The notes under the pieces: model-generated
Told to the model about the DNA's origin: nothing
Databases searched by the model: none
The model's input: only the letters and a program-made list of their open reading frames with translations
In this document: positions 25,368-34,672 of the stretch, piece by piece
How positions within the stretch are numbered: the first letter of the stretch is position 1
How the letters are laid out: the number at the start of each line of letters is the position of its first letter
Assembly (NCBI GenBank): GCA_964409335.1
Contig: CAYPCW010000007.1
Span: 1-64,000, forward strand
Direction: 5' to 3'
Origin: JABMOW01 sp964409335
GTDB taxonomy: Bacteria; Fidelibacterota; Marinisomatia; SCGC-AAA003-L08; JACNLC01
Length of the DNA: 64,000 bases
Program-made: the position numbers and the translations under genes

Positions 25368-26231
25368 TCAGTCTGTCTTTGGCGTGATCACCGCGACTCT
25401 CGGGTCGTGTTGAAGATCGTCATGAAATGAAATCAGATAATCCGCCGCAGTAAACAGGCTCCCGATAATTTCCCGTTGGTGAGATCCCCCGATCTCCAAC
25501 ACAATCACTCCGCCGGGACGTAACAGCCTGTGACCGGTATCCGCAAACCGACGGTAAAAGGAAACTCCGTCGCTATGGTCAGTGAGCGCCTCCAGGGGGT
25601 CGTACTTTACCACGACCGGATCAAGTCCGGCAATTTCATCCTTCCCTACATATGGAGGATTTGAAACGACCACATCAAATTTCGAAGAAATCGGGTCTTT
25701 GAGAAAATCATGCCGCCTGAATGAGATATTCTCCGCTTCCAGGCGGGCAGCATTTTCACGGGCGATCTCCAGCGCCTCTTTTGAAATATCAGTAGCGATG
25801 ACATGGTCGGCAAGATTTTCTTTGATCAGCGTAACAGCGATGCATCCACTGCCTGTACCAACTTCTAAAACATCTGAGCGTCCGCCCCGCTGTTTCAGGA
25901 CATCAATGATCACTTCTGTCTCCGGCCGGGGAATGAGGACGTTGGAGTTCACGGTAAAATCTCGTCCATAAAATGGCGCTTTACCAATAATATGCTGAAA
26001 TGGCTCACCGGATAACCGCCGTTGAAAGAAAGATTTAAACAGGCGGAGGTCCTTCTCAAATACCGGCTTTTCAAATTCAAGATAGAGATCGATCCGCCGG
26101 CAATTCAGGATATGGCACAACAGCCATTCCACCTCCCGGCGCGCATTCGAGACAGCCTTCGATTTGAAGTATGATTCTCCCCAATTGATCAAATCGATCA
26201 CCCGCCATATTTTGGTTTGATTCTGGATCAT
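25368..26231 (-). CDS. prmC: Peptide chain release factor N5-glutamine methyltransferase
   Basis: A 287-residue class I methyltransferase that methylates the Gln of the GGQ motif in release factors RF1 and RF2. Motif I is VLEVGTGSGCIAVTL, and the catalytic NPPY reads VVSNPPYVGKDEIAGLDPVV. The N-terminal helical domain that contacts the factor is present (about 1-80, ending SGEPFQHIIGKAPFYG). It lies about 180 bases downstream of prfA, its substrate gene, on the same strand, a classic prfA-prmC arrangement. Confidence 0.96.
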   Translation of the reverse strand: MIQNQTKIWRVIDLINWGESYFKSKAVSNARREVEWLLCHILNCRRIDLYLEFEKPVFEKDLRLFKSFFQRRLSGEPFQHIIGKAPFYGRDFTVNSNVLIPRPETEVIIDVLKQRGGRSDVLEVGTGSGCIAVTLIKENLADHVIATDISKEALEIARENAARLEAENISFRRHDFLKDPISSKFDVVVSNPPYVGKDEIAGLDPVVVKYDPLEALTDHSDGVSFYRRFADTGHRLLRPGGVIVLEIGGSHQREIIGSLFTAADYLISFHDDLQHDPRVAVITPKTD

Positions 26232-26411
26232 TTTTCCGATGATGAAATGAATTTATGGGTACAAATTTATGATATTCATGTCCAGCGGTCGTATGCTTTA
26301 ATCGGGATAAGACTCAGCGGGTAAATGGGCAGGTTGTTGGAGCGGAGGGAAGACCTCCGGTAAAATTCGAGAGACACCACGGCATGGGCGATCTGCCTGA
26401 ACTCATCGCAG

Positions 26412-27473
26412 TTATGTTTCTCCCAATTTGATTTTCAGATCAGCGATTTTCATCGCTTCAATCAATTCTGCCAGGTCGCCTTCGATGATATTGTTCAATC
26501 TGTAAAGGGTCAGGTTGATACGGTGATCTGTGACCCTGCCCTGAGGAAAATTATATGTTCGTATTTTGGCGCTTCGGTCACCGGTAGAGACCATGGATTT
26601 TCGTTCTTCCGCCCGTTCTTTATGAAGTTTTTTCTGTTCCAGTTCATACAGACGTGACCGCAGGACTTTCATCGCCTTATCCCGATTTTTATGTTGAGAG
26701 GTTTCATCCTGACAGGTGACAACCAACCCCGTGGGCAAGTGGGTGATCCGGATGGCGGATTCCGTCTTATTCACGTGCTGACCTCCTGCGCCGGATGACC
26801 GGTACGTGTCCACTTTCAGTTCGGATTCCACAATTTGAACGTCCACTTCTTCAGCCTCCGGTAGAACCGCTACGGTGGCGGCGCTGGTGTGTAACCGGCC
26901 ACTGGATTCTGTAGCAGGGACCCGCTGTACCCGATGGACGCCACTTTCAAATTTCAGATCGCCATATGCGCCGTTTCCTGTGACGCTGACCACCGCTTCC
27001 TTGATGCCGCCGGTTTCAGATTCATTCATCGTCATGATTTCGGTTTTCCAATTCATCCGTTCGGCATACCGCATATACATCCGATAAAGATCGCCGGCAA
27101 ACAACGCCGCCTCTTCTCCGCCGGTACCGCTGCGAATCTCAAGGATCGTATTTTTATCATCATCCGGGTCTTTGGGGATAAGTAAAATCTTCAGTTCCTC
27201 TTCCAGCCTGATGACCTTTTCCTTCAGGTCCTCCAACTCATCCTGGACAATCGATTTGAGTTCGTCGTCGTTCCCGGACAATATTTGCCCGAATTCCTCC
27301 AGTTGTTCTGTTGTTTTCAGGTATTCGAGACTTTTTTCTGCCAGGTGATCCAAATTCCGGTGTTCACGGGAAAGCCGGGTATATTCTTTTACATCGGAAA
27401 CGATATTGGAATCGGAGAGCCGTTGGTTGAGTTCCTGGAATCTCCGGAGGATCTCTTTCAGTTTGTCAATCAT
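26412..27473 (-). CDS. prfA: Peptide chain release factor 1
   Basis: A 353-residue translation termination factor that reads UAA and UAG. The GGQ loop is SSGAGGQHVNKTESAIRI, preceded by GGEEAALFAGDLYRMY and VHRVQRVPATESSGRLHTS. The C-terminal half is typical (RTYNFPQGRVTDHRINLTLYRL). Length is normal. The start overlaps the stop of the DUF1385 gene (ATAATG), so the two are coupled. Its activity matters for the in-frame TAG noted in the YdeI-like gene, because RF1 would end translation there. Confidence 0.97.
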   Translation of the reverse strand: MIDKLKEILRRFQELNQRLSDSNIVSDVKEYTRLSREHRNLDHLAEKSLEYLKTTEQLEEFGQILSGNDDELKSIVQDELEDLKEKVIRLEEELKILLIPKDPDDDKNTILEIRSGTGGEEAALFAGDLYRMYMRYAERMNWKTEIMTMNESETGGIKEAVVSVTGNGAYGDLKFESGVHRVQRVPATESSGRLHTSAATVAVLPEAEEVDVQIVESELKVDTYRSSGAGGQHVNKTESAIRITHLPTGLVVTCQDETSQHKNRDKAMKVLRSRLYELEQKKLHKERAEERKSMVSTGDRSAKIRTYNFPQGRVTDHRINLTLYRLNNIIEGDLAELIEAMKIADLKIKLGET

Positions 27474-28450
27474 TATCCGATGGCCTCTGCTTCATACTTT
27501 TGTCCCATATAATGGAGCAGCGTATCCCCAAATGCGGACTTGAGTGAAACGATGGCGACTTCCAGTTGAGTATCATCCGGCGGTTTTGTGGTGATATTCT
27601 GCAGCCACATCCCGGGTTGAGCAAATGCCCGAAAGACAGGATTTCCCCGATGTTTCGCCGTCAGCTTCAGCACTTCATACCCCAAACTTGCGACAATGGG
27701 GATTAACGGTAAATGTACGATCAGCCTTTTCCAGACCGTCAGATCACCGATAAACCGAATGAACACCGTATCAATCACGGCAAAAAACAGGATCGCGACA
27801 ATCATGATAATGAAAATAAAACTCGTCCCGCATCTGGGGTGCTGTGTCGGAAATTTCCGGGCGTTTTCCACATCCAGCGGACCCCCACTTTCAAAGGCAT
27901 ACACGGTTTTGTGTTCTGCACCGTGGTACTGGAATAATCGCTTCACATCCTTCATCATCGATATGGCTGTGAGGTACGCCAGAAATATGGTAATGCGAAA
28001 AATTCCCGATAAAATATTGAATAAAAACGGTTCGTTATTTTTATCGAACAACCAACTGGTGATTCCAATGGGGGCGATGAAGAATAATCCCACCGCAAGA
28101 ACCAACGCTACCAAAGATGACAGGGATTCCCAAAATTTGTTTTTATCCTTCGGCTTTTCACCTTCAGGAATGGCGATATCCGCAGACCATGTCAGGGTCT
28201 TAATGCCGATCTTCATGGCTTCAAACAGGGATACAATCCCCCGGACCAATGGTAATTTCAGCGACGGGTACTGCTCGGTGAGGGATACGAATTCATGCCG
28301 GTCTGTTTGAATTTCACCTTTGGGATTTCTGACCGCTGTAGAATAGGCTCCGGGAACCCTCATCATGACACCCTCAATGACTGCCTGCCCGCCGACTAAA
28401 ATCGAGGATTTGGACAGAATAACGGTGATCAATCGGTAATTAAATTTCAT
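27473..28450 (-). CDS. DUF1385 membrane protein
   Basis: A 325-residue inner-membrane protein. It opens with GGQAVIEGVMMR, the family hallmark, and has about five hydrophobic helices with FQYHGAEHKTVYAFE and PTQHPRCGTSFIF between them. These His/Glu/Cys patches could bind a metal, and the family function is unknown. In many bacteria the gene sits beside prfA and rpmE, as here. It overlaps the prfA start by one base and follows rpmE's terminator. Confidence 0.93.
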   Translation of the reverse strand: MKFNYRLITVILSKSSILVGGQAVIEGVMMRVPGAYSTAVRNPKGEIQTDRHEFVSLTEQYPSLKLPLVRGIVSLFEAMKIGIKTLTWSADIAIPEGEKPKDKNKFWESLSSLVALVLAVGLFFIAPIGITSWLFDKNNEPFLFNILSGIFRITIFLAYLTAISMMKDVKRLFQYHGAEHKTVYAFESGGPLDVENARKFPTQHPRCGTSFIFIIMIVAILFFAVIDTVFIRFIGDLTVWKRLIVHLPLIPIVASLGYEVLKLTAKHRGNPVFRAFAQPGMWLQNITTKPPDDTQLEVAIVSLKSAFGDTLLHYMGQKYEAEAIG

Positions 28451-28460
28451 CGGGATAAAA

Positions 28461-28498
28461 GAAAAGGCGGACTTATCGAAAATAAGCGCCGCCTTTTC
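28461..28498 (-). terminator. Intrinsic terminator after rpmE
   Basis: A GAAAAGGCGG...CCGCCTTTTC stem continued by CTTAT/ATAAG, read leftwards and followed by a T-rich stretch. It lies between rpmE and DUF1385, so DUF1385-prfA needs read-through or its own promoter. Confidence 0.78.
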
Positions 28499-28513
28499 CT
28501 AAGAGGTGGTTGA

Positions 28514-28729
28514 TTATAAATCTTTTTGATTGAGATTATATTTTTTCATGTATTTTTCAATACGACCGGCGGTGTCCACCAGATTTTGCTTGCCTGTAAA
28601 ATAGGGATGACATGAATTGCAGATTTCCACATTCATCTTATCAACGGTCATCCTTACCTGGAATTCGTTCCCACATGCACAGTGGACTGTCCCCAGTTTA
28701 TATTCAGGATGTATGTCTTTTTTCATCAT
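28514..28729 (-). CDS. rpmE: 50S ribosomal protein L31
   Basis: A 71-residue ribosomal protein; the ATG at 28729 has GGAG four bases upstream, and a second ATG directly follows. The sequence opens KKDIHPEY and has the zinc-type cysteines (CACG near residues 17-20 and CNSCHPYFTG near 37-46). This is the C+ form of L31, which can act as a zinc reserve. It lies upstream of DUF1385 and prfA, a widely conserved order. Confidence 0.95.
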   Translation of the reverse strand: MMKKDIHPEYKLGTVHCACGNEFQVRMTVDKMNVEICNSCHPYFTGKQNLVDTAGRIEKYMKKYNLNQKDL

Positions 28730-29273
28730 TTGTCTCCGATTTAAGCCTGTAAATTTATATCAATCACCCTGACTTTAAAAATGATTCTGTAAAATTTGAA
28801 TGTGCTTACGGATTCATTTGATGATGCATCATCCGTTCGTCGTAAAGTAAATATTGTTCAAACGGATCGATGGGATAGTTGTCCATTTATAACTTTCTGT
28901 ACTGCGGGGTACGACGTTATGAATATTACAAACGCAGTCACACTGCGAATGGTCAGGGGTACTTCCCGCAGCTTATCGGGCATGTTTTGCACGATGTGAA
29001 TTTTACTTCGGGCAGGGATGCTCCGTGCATCAGGAAATTCCAATAAATAACAGGAAGATAGAGATAATATTTTTTTGGGATTCCTCTAATCTATAATGAT
29101 TAATGAGAGATTAAAGAGAAGAATTATAAGTCCAAAATTTGACCCTGATAATAAAATTGAATCAGAACCTACGGATAGTACGAATAGAGACTTGAATATT
29201 GCTGCAGGGATATTGTTTTATGCCAGTTCCCATCCAACGTATTGTGCGATTAACGAGAAAAACAGGTATTGGT
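28730..29273. other. Gap between rpmE and aspartate aminotransferase
   Basis: More than 500 bases without a supportable gene. The rpmE promoter region is at the left. Two frames look mildly coding-like but have no recognisable family: a minus-strand frame at 28858-29043 (SKIHIVQNMPDKLREVPLTI) and a plus-strand frame beginning at 29096 that runs into the aspartate aminotransferase gene. No RNA gene or terminator is clear. Confidence 0.5.
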
Positions 29274-30461
29274 TTACGATTGAATCTCTTGCAGGGCTTT
29301 CTCAATCCGGTCCATCGCCTTCATTAAGTCGCCTTCGGAGGCGGCATAAGAATACCGGATATTCTTCTGTGAACCAAAACTTTCACCAGGTACGGATACC
29401 ACGGTTGTTTTATCCAACAGATATAACGAAAGATCATTGGGGGTCATGATTTTTTTGCCCCCGGTAGTTTTCCCAAAGTAGCTTCTGATATCCGGGAACA
29501 CGTAAAATGCTCCATATGGAATTTCGCATCGAACACCATCCATGGCGTTTAAGCGGTCAACCATCAAATCACGCCGGGTCCGGAATTTCTGACGCATCTC
29601 ACCGACAGCGGACTGATCACCGGTCAATGCTTCGATCGCTGCGAATTGGGCAATGGAGTTAGGACAGGATGTGCTCTGTCCCTGTAATTTTCCCATGGCT
29701 TTTATAACCCGGGCGTCGCCTGCAGTATAACCGATTCGCCAACCGGTCATGGCATAGGTTTTCGAGCAGCTCTGAAATGTTAAAATTCTGGTATCGGATG
29801 GTGAAAAGGTGGCGATACTTTTAAAGGGGACTTCATACGTTAATTGCTCGTAACATTCGTCGGATAACACCCACAGATCATGTTTATTGGCGATCGCAAG
29901 GGTTTTTCGGATGGCTTCATCGCTCCACACTCCCCCAGTGGGATTGGATGGAGAATTAATGATCATTCCCTTGGTGCGGGGAGTGATCTTCTCCTTAAGT
30001 TCTTCGAAAACCGGCTCGTATTGTCTGGCTGAATCTGTGGAAACAAAAACCGGCTTCGCACCGGTTACCGAAACAAAATCAGGAAAAGAAACCCAGTACG
30101 GTGTAAAGACGATCACTTCATCGCCGGTTTGAAACAACGCCATACTGGCATTAAACAGGGAGTGCTTACCACCGCAGGAGATTAGAATTTCGTCCGGTGT
30201 GAAGACAAGCTGATTATCCCGGTTCAATTTCATGCACACCGCTTCGCGTAGGGGTAACATTCCTGACCCATGGGTATAACGGGTATATCCGTTTTGTATG
30301 GCTTTTATCCCTGCATTTCGGATATTTTCGGGGGTTGGAAAATCCGGTTCACCCACACTCAGGTTGATTACATCCAGCCCTTTGGCTTTCAGCTCTGCAG
30401 CTTTCGCAGTCATCGCCAGAGTGGCTGAAGGTTGAATTCGTCCGATTCGATCTGTAAACAT
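29274..30461 (-). CDS. aspC: Class I/II pyridoxal-phosphate aminotransferase (aspartate aminotransferase type)
   Basis: A 395-residue cytoplasmic enzyme. The fold-type I motifs are VINLSVGEPDFPTPENI, NSPSNPTGGVWSDEA, SDECYEQLTYE and the PLP-lysine region FQSCSKTYAMTGWRIGYTAG. This is subgroup I-gamma aspartate aminotransferase. It interconverts aspartate/2-oxoglutarate with oxaloacetate/glutamate, possibly also using aromatic acids or prephenate. The upstream Cas6-like gene ends 27 bases before this start, so rho, cas6-like and aspC look co-transcribed. Aspartate is also the precursor for the nadAB pathway in the window. Confidence 0.94.
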   Translation of the reverse strand: MFTDRIGRIQPSATLAMTAKAAELKAKGLDVINLSVGEPDFPTPENIRNAGIKAIQNGYTRYTHGSGMLPLREAVCMKLNRDNQLVFTPDEILISCGGKHSLFNASMALFQTGDEVIVFTPYWVSFPDFVSVTGAKPVFVSTDSARQYEPVFEELKEKITPRTKGMIINSPSNPTGGVWSDEAIRKTLAIANKHDLWVLSDECYEQLTYEVPFKSIATFSPSDTRILTFQSCSKTYAMTGWRIGYTAGDARVIKAMGKLQGQSTSCPNSIAQFAAIEALTGDQSAVGEMRQKFRTRRDLMVDRLNAMDGVRCEIPYGAFYVFPDIRSYFGKTTGGKKIMTPNDLSLYLLDKTTVVSVPGESFGSQKNIRYSYAASEGDLMKAMDRIEKALQEIQS

Positions 30462-30488
30462 GAACGTAATACTCGTTAAAACAAGAGG

Positions 30489-31247
30489 TTATTCGAAATG
30501 ATCCTGATCACCGCTGTTGCTTTCATCATCAATATTCCCCAGATGGTTGGAACGAGGTCTGTACTTCCATTTGATTACGGTGCCCAAACCTTTGGTAATA
30601 TTGTTCCCCAATCCGAGATAATTCGGCAGGTCGATATTTGTTGTGAAATAGCCTTTAAAAGAACCCAATTTACTATATGGAACGATCTTTGGGGTAAGAG
30701 AACTGGCACGAAACCGAACCTGGATCGGCTCGATGGATTCTGCACCAAGGTCTTTTAAAATGAATTCGAGATTTTTTTCCAGGATAGCGCTTAGAAATTT
30801 CCGTCTTTCATCGGTAAACATAGGTTCATACCGGTATATTTGTACTTCATTCAGTGCAACCCAGGGGGTAATGAATTTATATTTATGATATTTCCCAGGT
30901 GTCGTACAAAACGGGTCAGGAAAGTTATCCTCATCACTGGATGTAAAGATAATTTCCTTTCCATTGATCTTGAGGGTTTCCAATTGCCGGGCAAGGGCAA
31001 TGGTTGGGAACATGCCCTCATTAACAGCAAAAAAACACAGTTGCCCGCGTAGTATTTTAACCTGAATTCTGGGATAGGCAAGTGTTCCGCGCATGTCGCC
31101 ATTGATAAAGGATATAAATTTTTCATTGGGGAATGATTTGATGATCGCTCCTTTAATCACAAATGGGGTTGCCAGAACGGGTTCATCACTTCGACACCGA
31201 ATAAAAACGGCGCCGGGTGAATCAAATTGTTTTACTTCATGTATCAT
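30489..31247 (-). CDS. Cas6-like protein (CRISPR RNA endonuclease family), solo copy
   Basis: A 252-residue protein matching the Bacteroidetes-type Cas6 pattern (Cas6b-like) from end to end. It has an N-terminal strand and FVIKGAIIKSF (residues 29-39; family RGAIIE), YPRIQVK (58-64; family YPLIQYK), TPWVALNE (127-134; family WLALN.EN), and the C-terminal DLPNYLGLGNNITKGLGTVIKWK (206-228; family LP.YIGLGK.VS.GFG). Cas6 cuts CRISPR repeat RNA. Here the usual FHNH segment reads FING (47-50), so the likely catalytic histidine is absent. No other cas gene or array is in the window. It sits between rho and aspC with short gaps. RNA binding without cleavage, or a new role, is inference. Confidence 0.75.
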   Translation of the reverse strand: MIHEVKQFDSPGAVFIRCRSDEPVLATPFVIKGAIIKSFPNEKFISFINGDMRGTLAYPRIQVKILRGQLCFFAVNEGMFPTIALARQLETLKINGKEIIFTSSDEDNFPDPFCTTPGKYHKYKFITPWVALNEVQIYRYEPMFTDERRKFLSAILEKNLEFILKDLGAESIEPIQVRFRASSLTPKIVPYSKLGSFKGYFTTNIDLPNYLGLGNNITKGLGTVIKWKYRPRSNHLGNIDDESNSGDQDHFE

Positions 31248-31296
31248 GGAATGGAATCAGGTATAATAATTTATTAGTGATGGGGGCGGTGCAGAA

Positions 31297-32544
31297 TCAG
31301 GTACTCATTGAATCTAAAAACTCACGGTTGTTTTTAGTACGGTTGAGCTTTTCAAGGAGGAATTCCATCGCTTCTTCATTGGGCATTTCATTCAACAGTT
31401 TCCGTAACAGCCAAATCCGGCTTAAATCCTTTTTTCCTGTCAGTTTTTCTTCACGGCGGGTACCGGATCGGGAAATATTGATCGCGGGGAATATTCTCCG
31501 GTCACTGAGTTCCCGGGAAAGTACCAGTTCCATGTTTCCCGTGCCTTTGAATTCTTCAAATATCACATCATCCATTCGGCTGCCCGTTTCAATAAGTGCA
31601 GTGGCGATGATGGTTAAACTTCCTCCGCCTTCTACATTCCTGGCGGCGCCAAAAAATCGTTTGGGTTTGTGCAATGCGTTGGCGTCGACACCCCCGGACA
31701 AAATTTTCCCGCTGTGGGGAATCACGGTGTTATGGGCACGGGCAAGACGGGTTATGGAATCCAGCAGAATAACCACGTCGTTCCCACACTCCACCGATCG
31801 CTTCGCTTTTTCAATCACCATGTCAGAAACCGTTACATGCCGTTCCGCCGGTTCATCAAAAGTGGAAGCTACGACTTCTGCATCCACATTTCGTTCCATG
31901 TCCGTGACTTCCTCCGGACGTTCATCGATTAACAGGATGATCAGTTTGATTTCCGGATGATTTTCGGTGATCGCATTGGCGATCTTTTGCAGAAGAATGG
32001 TTTTACCGGTTTTCGGCTGGGCGACGATCAACCCGCGCTGACCTTTGCCAATGGGGGACATCATATCAATAATGCGGGTTGAATAATCTTTTGTAGACCG
32101 TTCAAGTTTAATTTTTTCTTCAGGATAAAGCGGTGTCAGATTATCGAAGTGAATAATGTTACGGGACTCCTCAGGAGGCAGTTCATTCACCGTCGATACC
32201 TTTAACAGGGCAAAAAACCGTTCATTATCCTTTGGCGGGCGGATCTGCCCGGATACCAGATGACCTTTACGTAATCCGAATTTTTTAATTTGGGAATGAG
32301 ATACATAAATGTCGTCCGGCCCCGGGAGGTAACTGTAATCGGGGGATCGTAGAAATCCGTATCCGTCAGGAAGTATCTCCAGAACTCCGGTTGAAAAAAT
32401 ATTTCCATTGGTCTCCGCCTGAATTTCTAAGATCAGCTTGATCAACTCCTGCTTACGCATGCCGGAAAATTCGGTCGCTCCGATATCGTTTGCAAGTTTT
32501 TGTAGTTCCTTGACTTTCAGCGCTTGTAGATCGTTAATCTCCAT
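31297..32544 (-). CDS. rho: Transcription termination factor Rho
   Basis: A 415-residue hexameric RNA helicase. The N-terminal Rho_N helices (DLQALKVKELQKLANDIGAT) and cold-shock-like RNA domain (GVLEILPDGYGFLR, then DDIYVSHSQIKKFGLRKG) are complete. The ATPase has Walker A (IVAQPKTGKTILLQ), Walker B (NDVVILLDSITRLARA) and the Q/R-loop regions. It binds rut RNA and stops transcription. It lacks large insertions. The Cas6-like gene starts 49 bases after its stop. Confidence 0.97.
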   Translation of the reverse strand: MEINDLQALKVKELQKLANDIGATEFSGMRKQELIKLILEIQAETNGNIFSTGVLEILPDGYGFLRSPDYSYLPGPDDIYVSHSQIKKFGLRKGHLVSGQIRPPKDNERFFALLKVSTVNELPPEESRNIIHFDNLTPLYPEEKIKLERSTKDYSTRIIDMMSPIGKGQRGLIVAQPKTGKTILLQKIANAITENHPEIKLIILLIDERPEEVTDMERNVDAEVVASTFDEPAERHVTVSDMVIEKAKRSVECGNDVVILLDSITRLARAHNTVIPHSGKILSGGVDANALHKPKRFFGAARNVEGGGSLTIIATALIETGSRMDDVIFEEFKGTGNMELVLSRELSDRRIFPAINISRSGTRREEKLTGKKDLSRIWLLRKLLNEMPNEEAMEFLLEKLNRTKNNREFLDSMST

Positions 32545-32633
32545 CGCAATCCTTATTTAATATGATTGATTGTTTTCTAAGTATTATGTGTGTGAAAAAA
32601 ATGATATACCCTGGAGAAATTTTTGGATTGTCC

Positions 32634-33860
32634 TCATGAAAACTTAATACTGTTTTCTAACGATTGAAAAGATAATTCAAAATTTTTATTTACCGCTGGT
32701 CCAAGATAATGACTTCCGAGGATAACCAAACTATCATTGACCGTCATTTGTTCCAATACTGTTTGAATAGCTTCATTGGGATCCTTCATGACTTTGAGAT
32801 GATCAGATGGCCGAAAATATGACATTAACTGAAGGGCGTCCATGGGTTTTCCGCCGGGCGCCTCCGTGCAAATAACGTCATGAAATTGCCGTTGAAGGTC
32901 ATCTGCCACATCCCGGATCTCTTTCTTCTCTTGCAGGGAAATGATTAAATTTTTGCGCCCGGTGACGGCTATTGATTTCCAGGTACTGATAAAAGTTGCT
33001 ATCCCGGATGAATTGTGCCCCACATCAAAAATAATGAGGGGTGCCTGACGGATCATCTGAAAACGCCCATACCAGACTACTGTTTTTAGTCCTGCCCTGA
33101 TGGACGATTCATCCACCGCCAATGGAAGATGGTGAAGCGCTTCACATGCCAGACTGGCGTTTTGTTTTTGGTGCTCGCCGGGAATGCCGATTTCCATATG
33201 TGATATCTGAATTGGGTCAGTAAAAGTAATTTTAGAATTTTTTGCCGCAGCCTGTGTTCTCAGAATTGCTTCAACTTCCGGTAATTGGGGTACGGACACA
33301 CAAGGAACATCGGGTTTAAAAGCGCCTGCTTTTTCGAAGGCAATTTTTTCCAGTGTATCACCCAAAATATTCGTATGGTCAAATGATATTGAACTCACCA
33401 AAATCACCCAGGGATGACAAACGGAAACACTGTCCAATCGTCCGCCCAATCCCGTTTCCAGAATAGCGATATCCACGTTTTCATGGACGAAATACCAAAA
33501 TCCAAGAGCGGTCAGAATCTCGAAAAAAGAAGATCCGATCTCCAGGATATCCGCCTGATATTTTTCGACAAATTCTTCGATTACCGCCATGGAGACAGGA
33601 TCGCCGTTTATCCGGATACGCTCATTTACATCTACCAGATGGGGAGACGTGGATAATCCCACTTTATATCCGGCCGTCTGTAAGATTTTCGCCAGCATGG
33701 CAGAGGTAGATCCTTTGCCATTCGTTCCGACAACCTGGACACAGGACAAATGGTCCTGAGGATTGCCGCACCGCTCCATGAGGGCAATCGTCTGCTCCAG
33801 CCCCAATTTGATTCCCAGATTCTGACGTGAGAATAACCAGGTGAGCAGATCATTCATCAT
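32634..33860 (-). CDS. folC: Folylpolyglutamate / dihydrofolate synthase
   Basis: A 408-residue Mur-ligase-family enzyme that adds glutamate to folates and also makes dihydrofolate in most bacteria. The P-loop is VVGTNGKGSTSAMLAKIL, then STSPHLVDVNERI, the ILETGLGGRLDSVSV catalytic region and SFDHTNILGDTLEKIAFEKAGAF. The C-terminal domain includes FDVGHNSSGIATF. Length is normal. Its start overlaps the murI stop by four bases (ATGA), so it is coupled to murI. Confidence 0.95.
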   Translation of the reverse strand: MMNDLLTWLFSRQNLGIKLGLEQTIALMERCGNPQDHLSCVQVVGTNGKGSTSAMLAKILQTAGYKVGLSTSPHLVDVNERIRINGDPVSMAVIEEFVEKYQADILEIGSSFFEILTALGFWYFVHENVDIAILETGLGGRLDSVSVCHPWVILVSSISFDHTNILGDTLEKIAFEKAGAFKPDVPCVSVPQLPEVEAILRTQAAAKNSKITFTDPIQISHMEIGIPGEHQKQNASLACEALHHLPLAVDESSIRAGLKTVVWYGRFQMIRQAPLIIFDVGHNSSGIATFISTWKSIAVTGRKNLIISLQEKKEIRDVADDLQRQFHDVICTEAPGGKPMDALQLMSYFRPSDHLKVMKDPNEAIQTVLEQMTVNDSLVILGSHYLGPAVNKNFELSFQSLENSIKFS

Positions 33861-34672
33861 AAAATGGTAACTTGTTGAATATTGGGAAGTTCTCTGCCCA
33901 GAAACCGGCTGCCGATCGTATCGAATTGCTGTGGGAAATCAGTGACATAATAGTTTTCAAATGGGGAAATCCCCGGATTCCGAAGATCCTTTTTCTCTAA
34001 AAAGCGCTTCACGTGATCTGCAACCGCATCACCGGATTCCAATAGATTGACGGTATCCTGCAGGATATCCGATAAGGTATGGCGGATCATGGGATAGTGT
34101 GTGCAACCAAGGATCAGACTGTCCAGTTGTAATCCTTCAAAAATGGAGAGATAAATTTTCGCCACGTCCCGTGCGACCGGTGAGTCAGCCCACCCTTCCT
34201 CAATCAAGGGGACAAACAACGGGCATGCCTGTTCCACAATCTCAAGTTCAGAATTCCGTCTTATAAATGCCTGATGATATGCCTTTGAATTGATCGTCGC
34301 CCGTGTTCCGATGATGCCGATTGCACCGGACTGATATTCGGAAATCGCCTTTTCAACCACCGGTTCAACCACTCCGATGATAGGCACATGGAATTGACGC
34401 AATAGTGATTCCATCGCGATGGCAGATGCGGTATTACAGGCAACAACAATCAGCTTCACATGCCGGTCAATTAAAAAACGGGTGATCTCCGTAGAATATC
34501 TGATCACCGTTTCTGTACTTTTTGTCCCATAAGGAACATGAGCCGTATCCCCAAAATATATGAATGATTCACCCGGGAGTTTGTGTTGAAGCGCTTTTAG
34601 AACGGTCAACCCCCCGAGTCCACTGTCGAACACGCCGATGGGGGCGTTACCGCATTGGTCATTGGGAATCAA
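33857..34672 (-). CDS. murI: Glutamate racemase
   Basis: A 271-residue cofactor-independent racemase supplying D-glutamate for peptidoglycan. Both catalytic cysteines are visible: VVACNTASAIA (around residue 83) and LILGCTHYPM (around 192), with IGVFDSGLGGLTVLKAL near the N-terminus. The start must be upstream of GVFDSG; a TTG at 34672 with GAAAG eight bases before it fits and overlaps the upstream amidase end by 14 bases. The murI-amidase pair is a cell-wall cluster. Confidence 0.95.
   Translation of the reverse strand: MIPNDQCGNAPIGVFDSGLGGLTVLKALQHKLPGESFIYFGDTAHVPYGTKSTETVIRYSTEITRFLIDRHVKLIVVACNTASAIAMESLLRQFHVPIIGVVEPVVEKAISEYQSGAIGIIGTRATINSKAYHQAFIRRNSELEIVEQACPLFVPLIEEGWADSPVARDVAKIYLSIFEGLQLDSLILGCTHYPMIRHTLSDILQDTVNLLESGDAVADHVKRFLEKKDLRNPGISPFENYYVTDFPQQFDTIGSRFLGRELPNIQQVTIL

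Noticed and set aside
29096..29449. Plus-strand frame overlapping the aspartate aminotransferase
   Set aside because: Its second half is antisense to a clear coding gene and the first half shows no known domain.
30489..32600. CRISPR array near the Cas6-like gene
   Set aside because: I looked through the flanking gaps and the whole window for regularly spaced repeats of about 28-37 bases and saw none.
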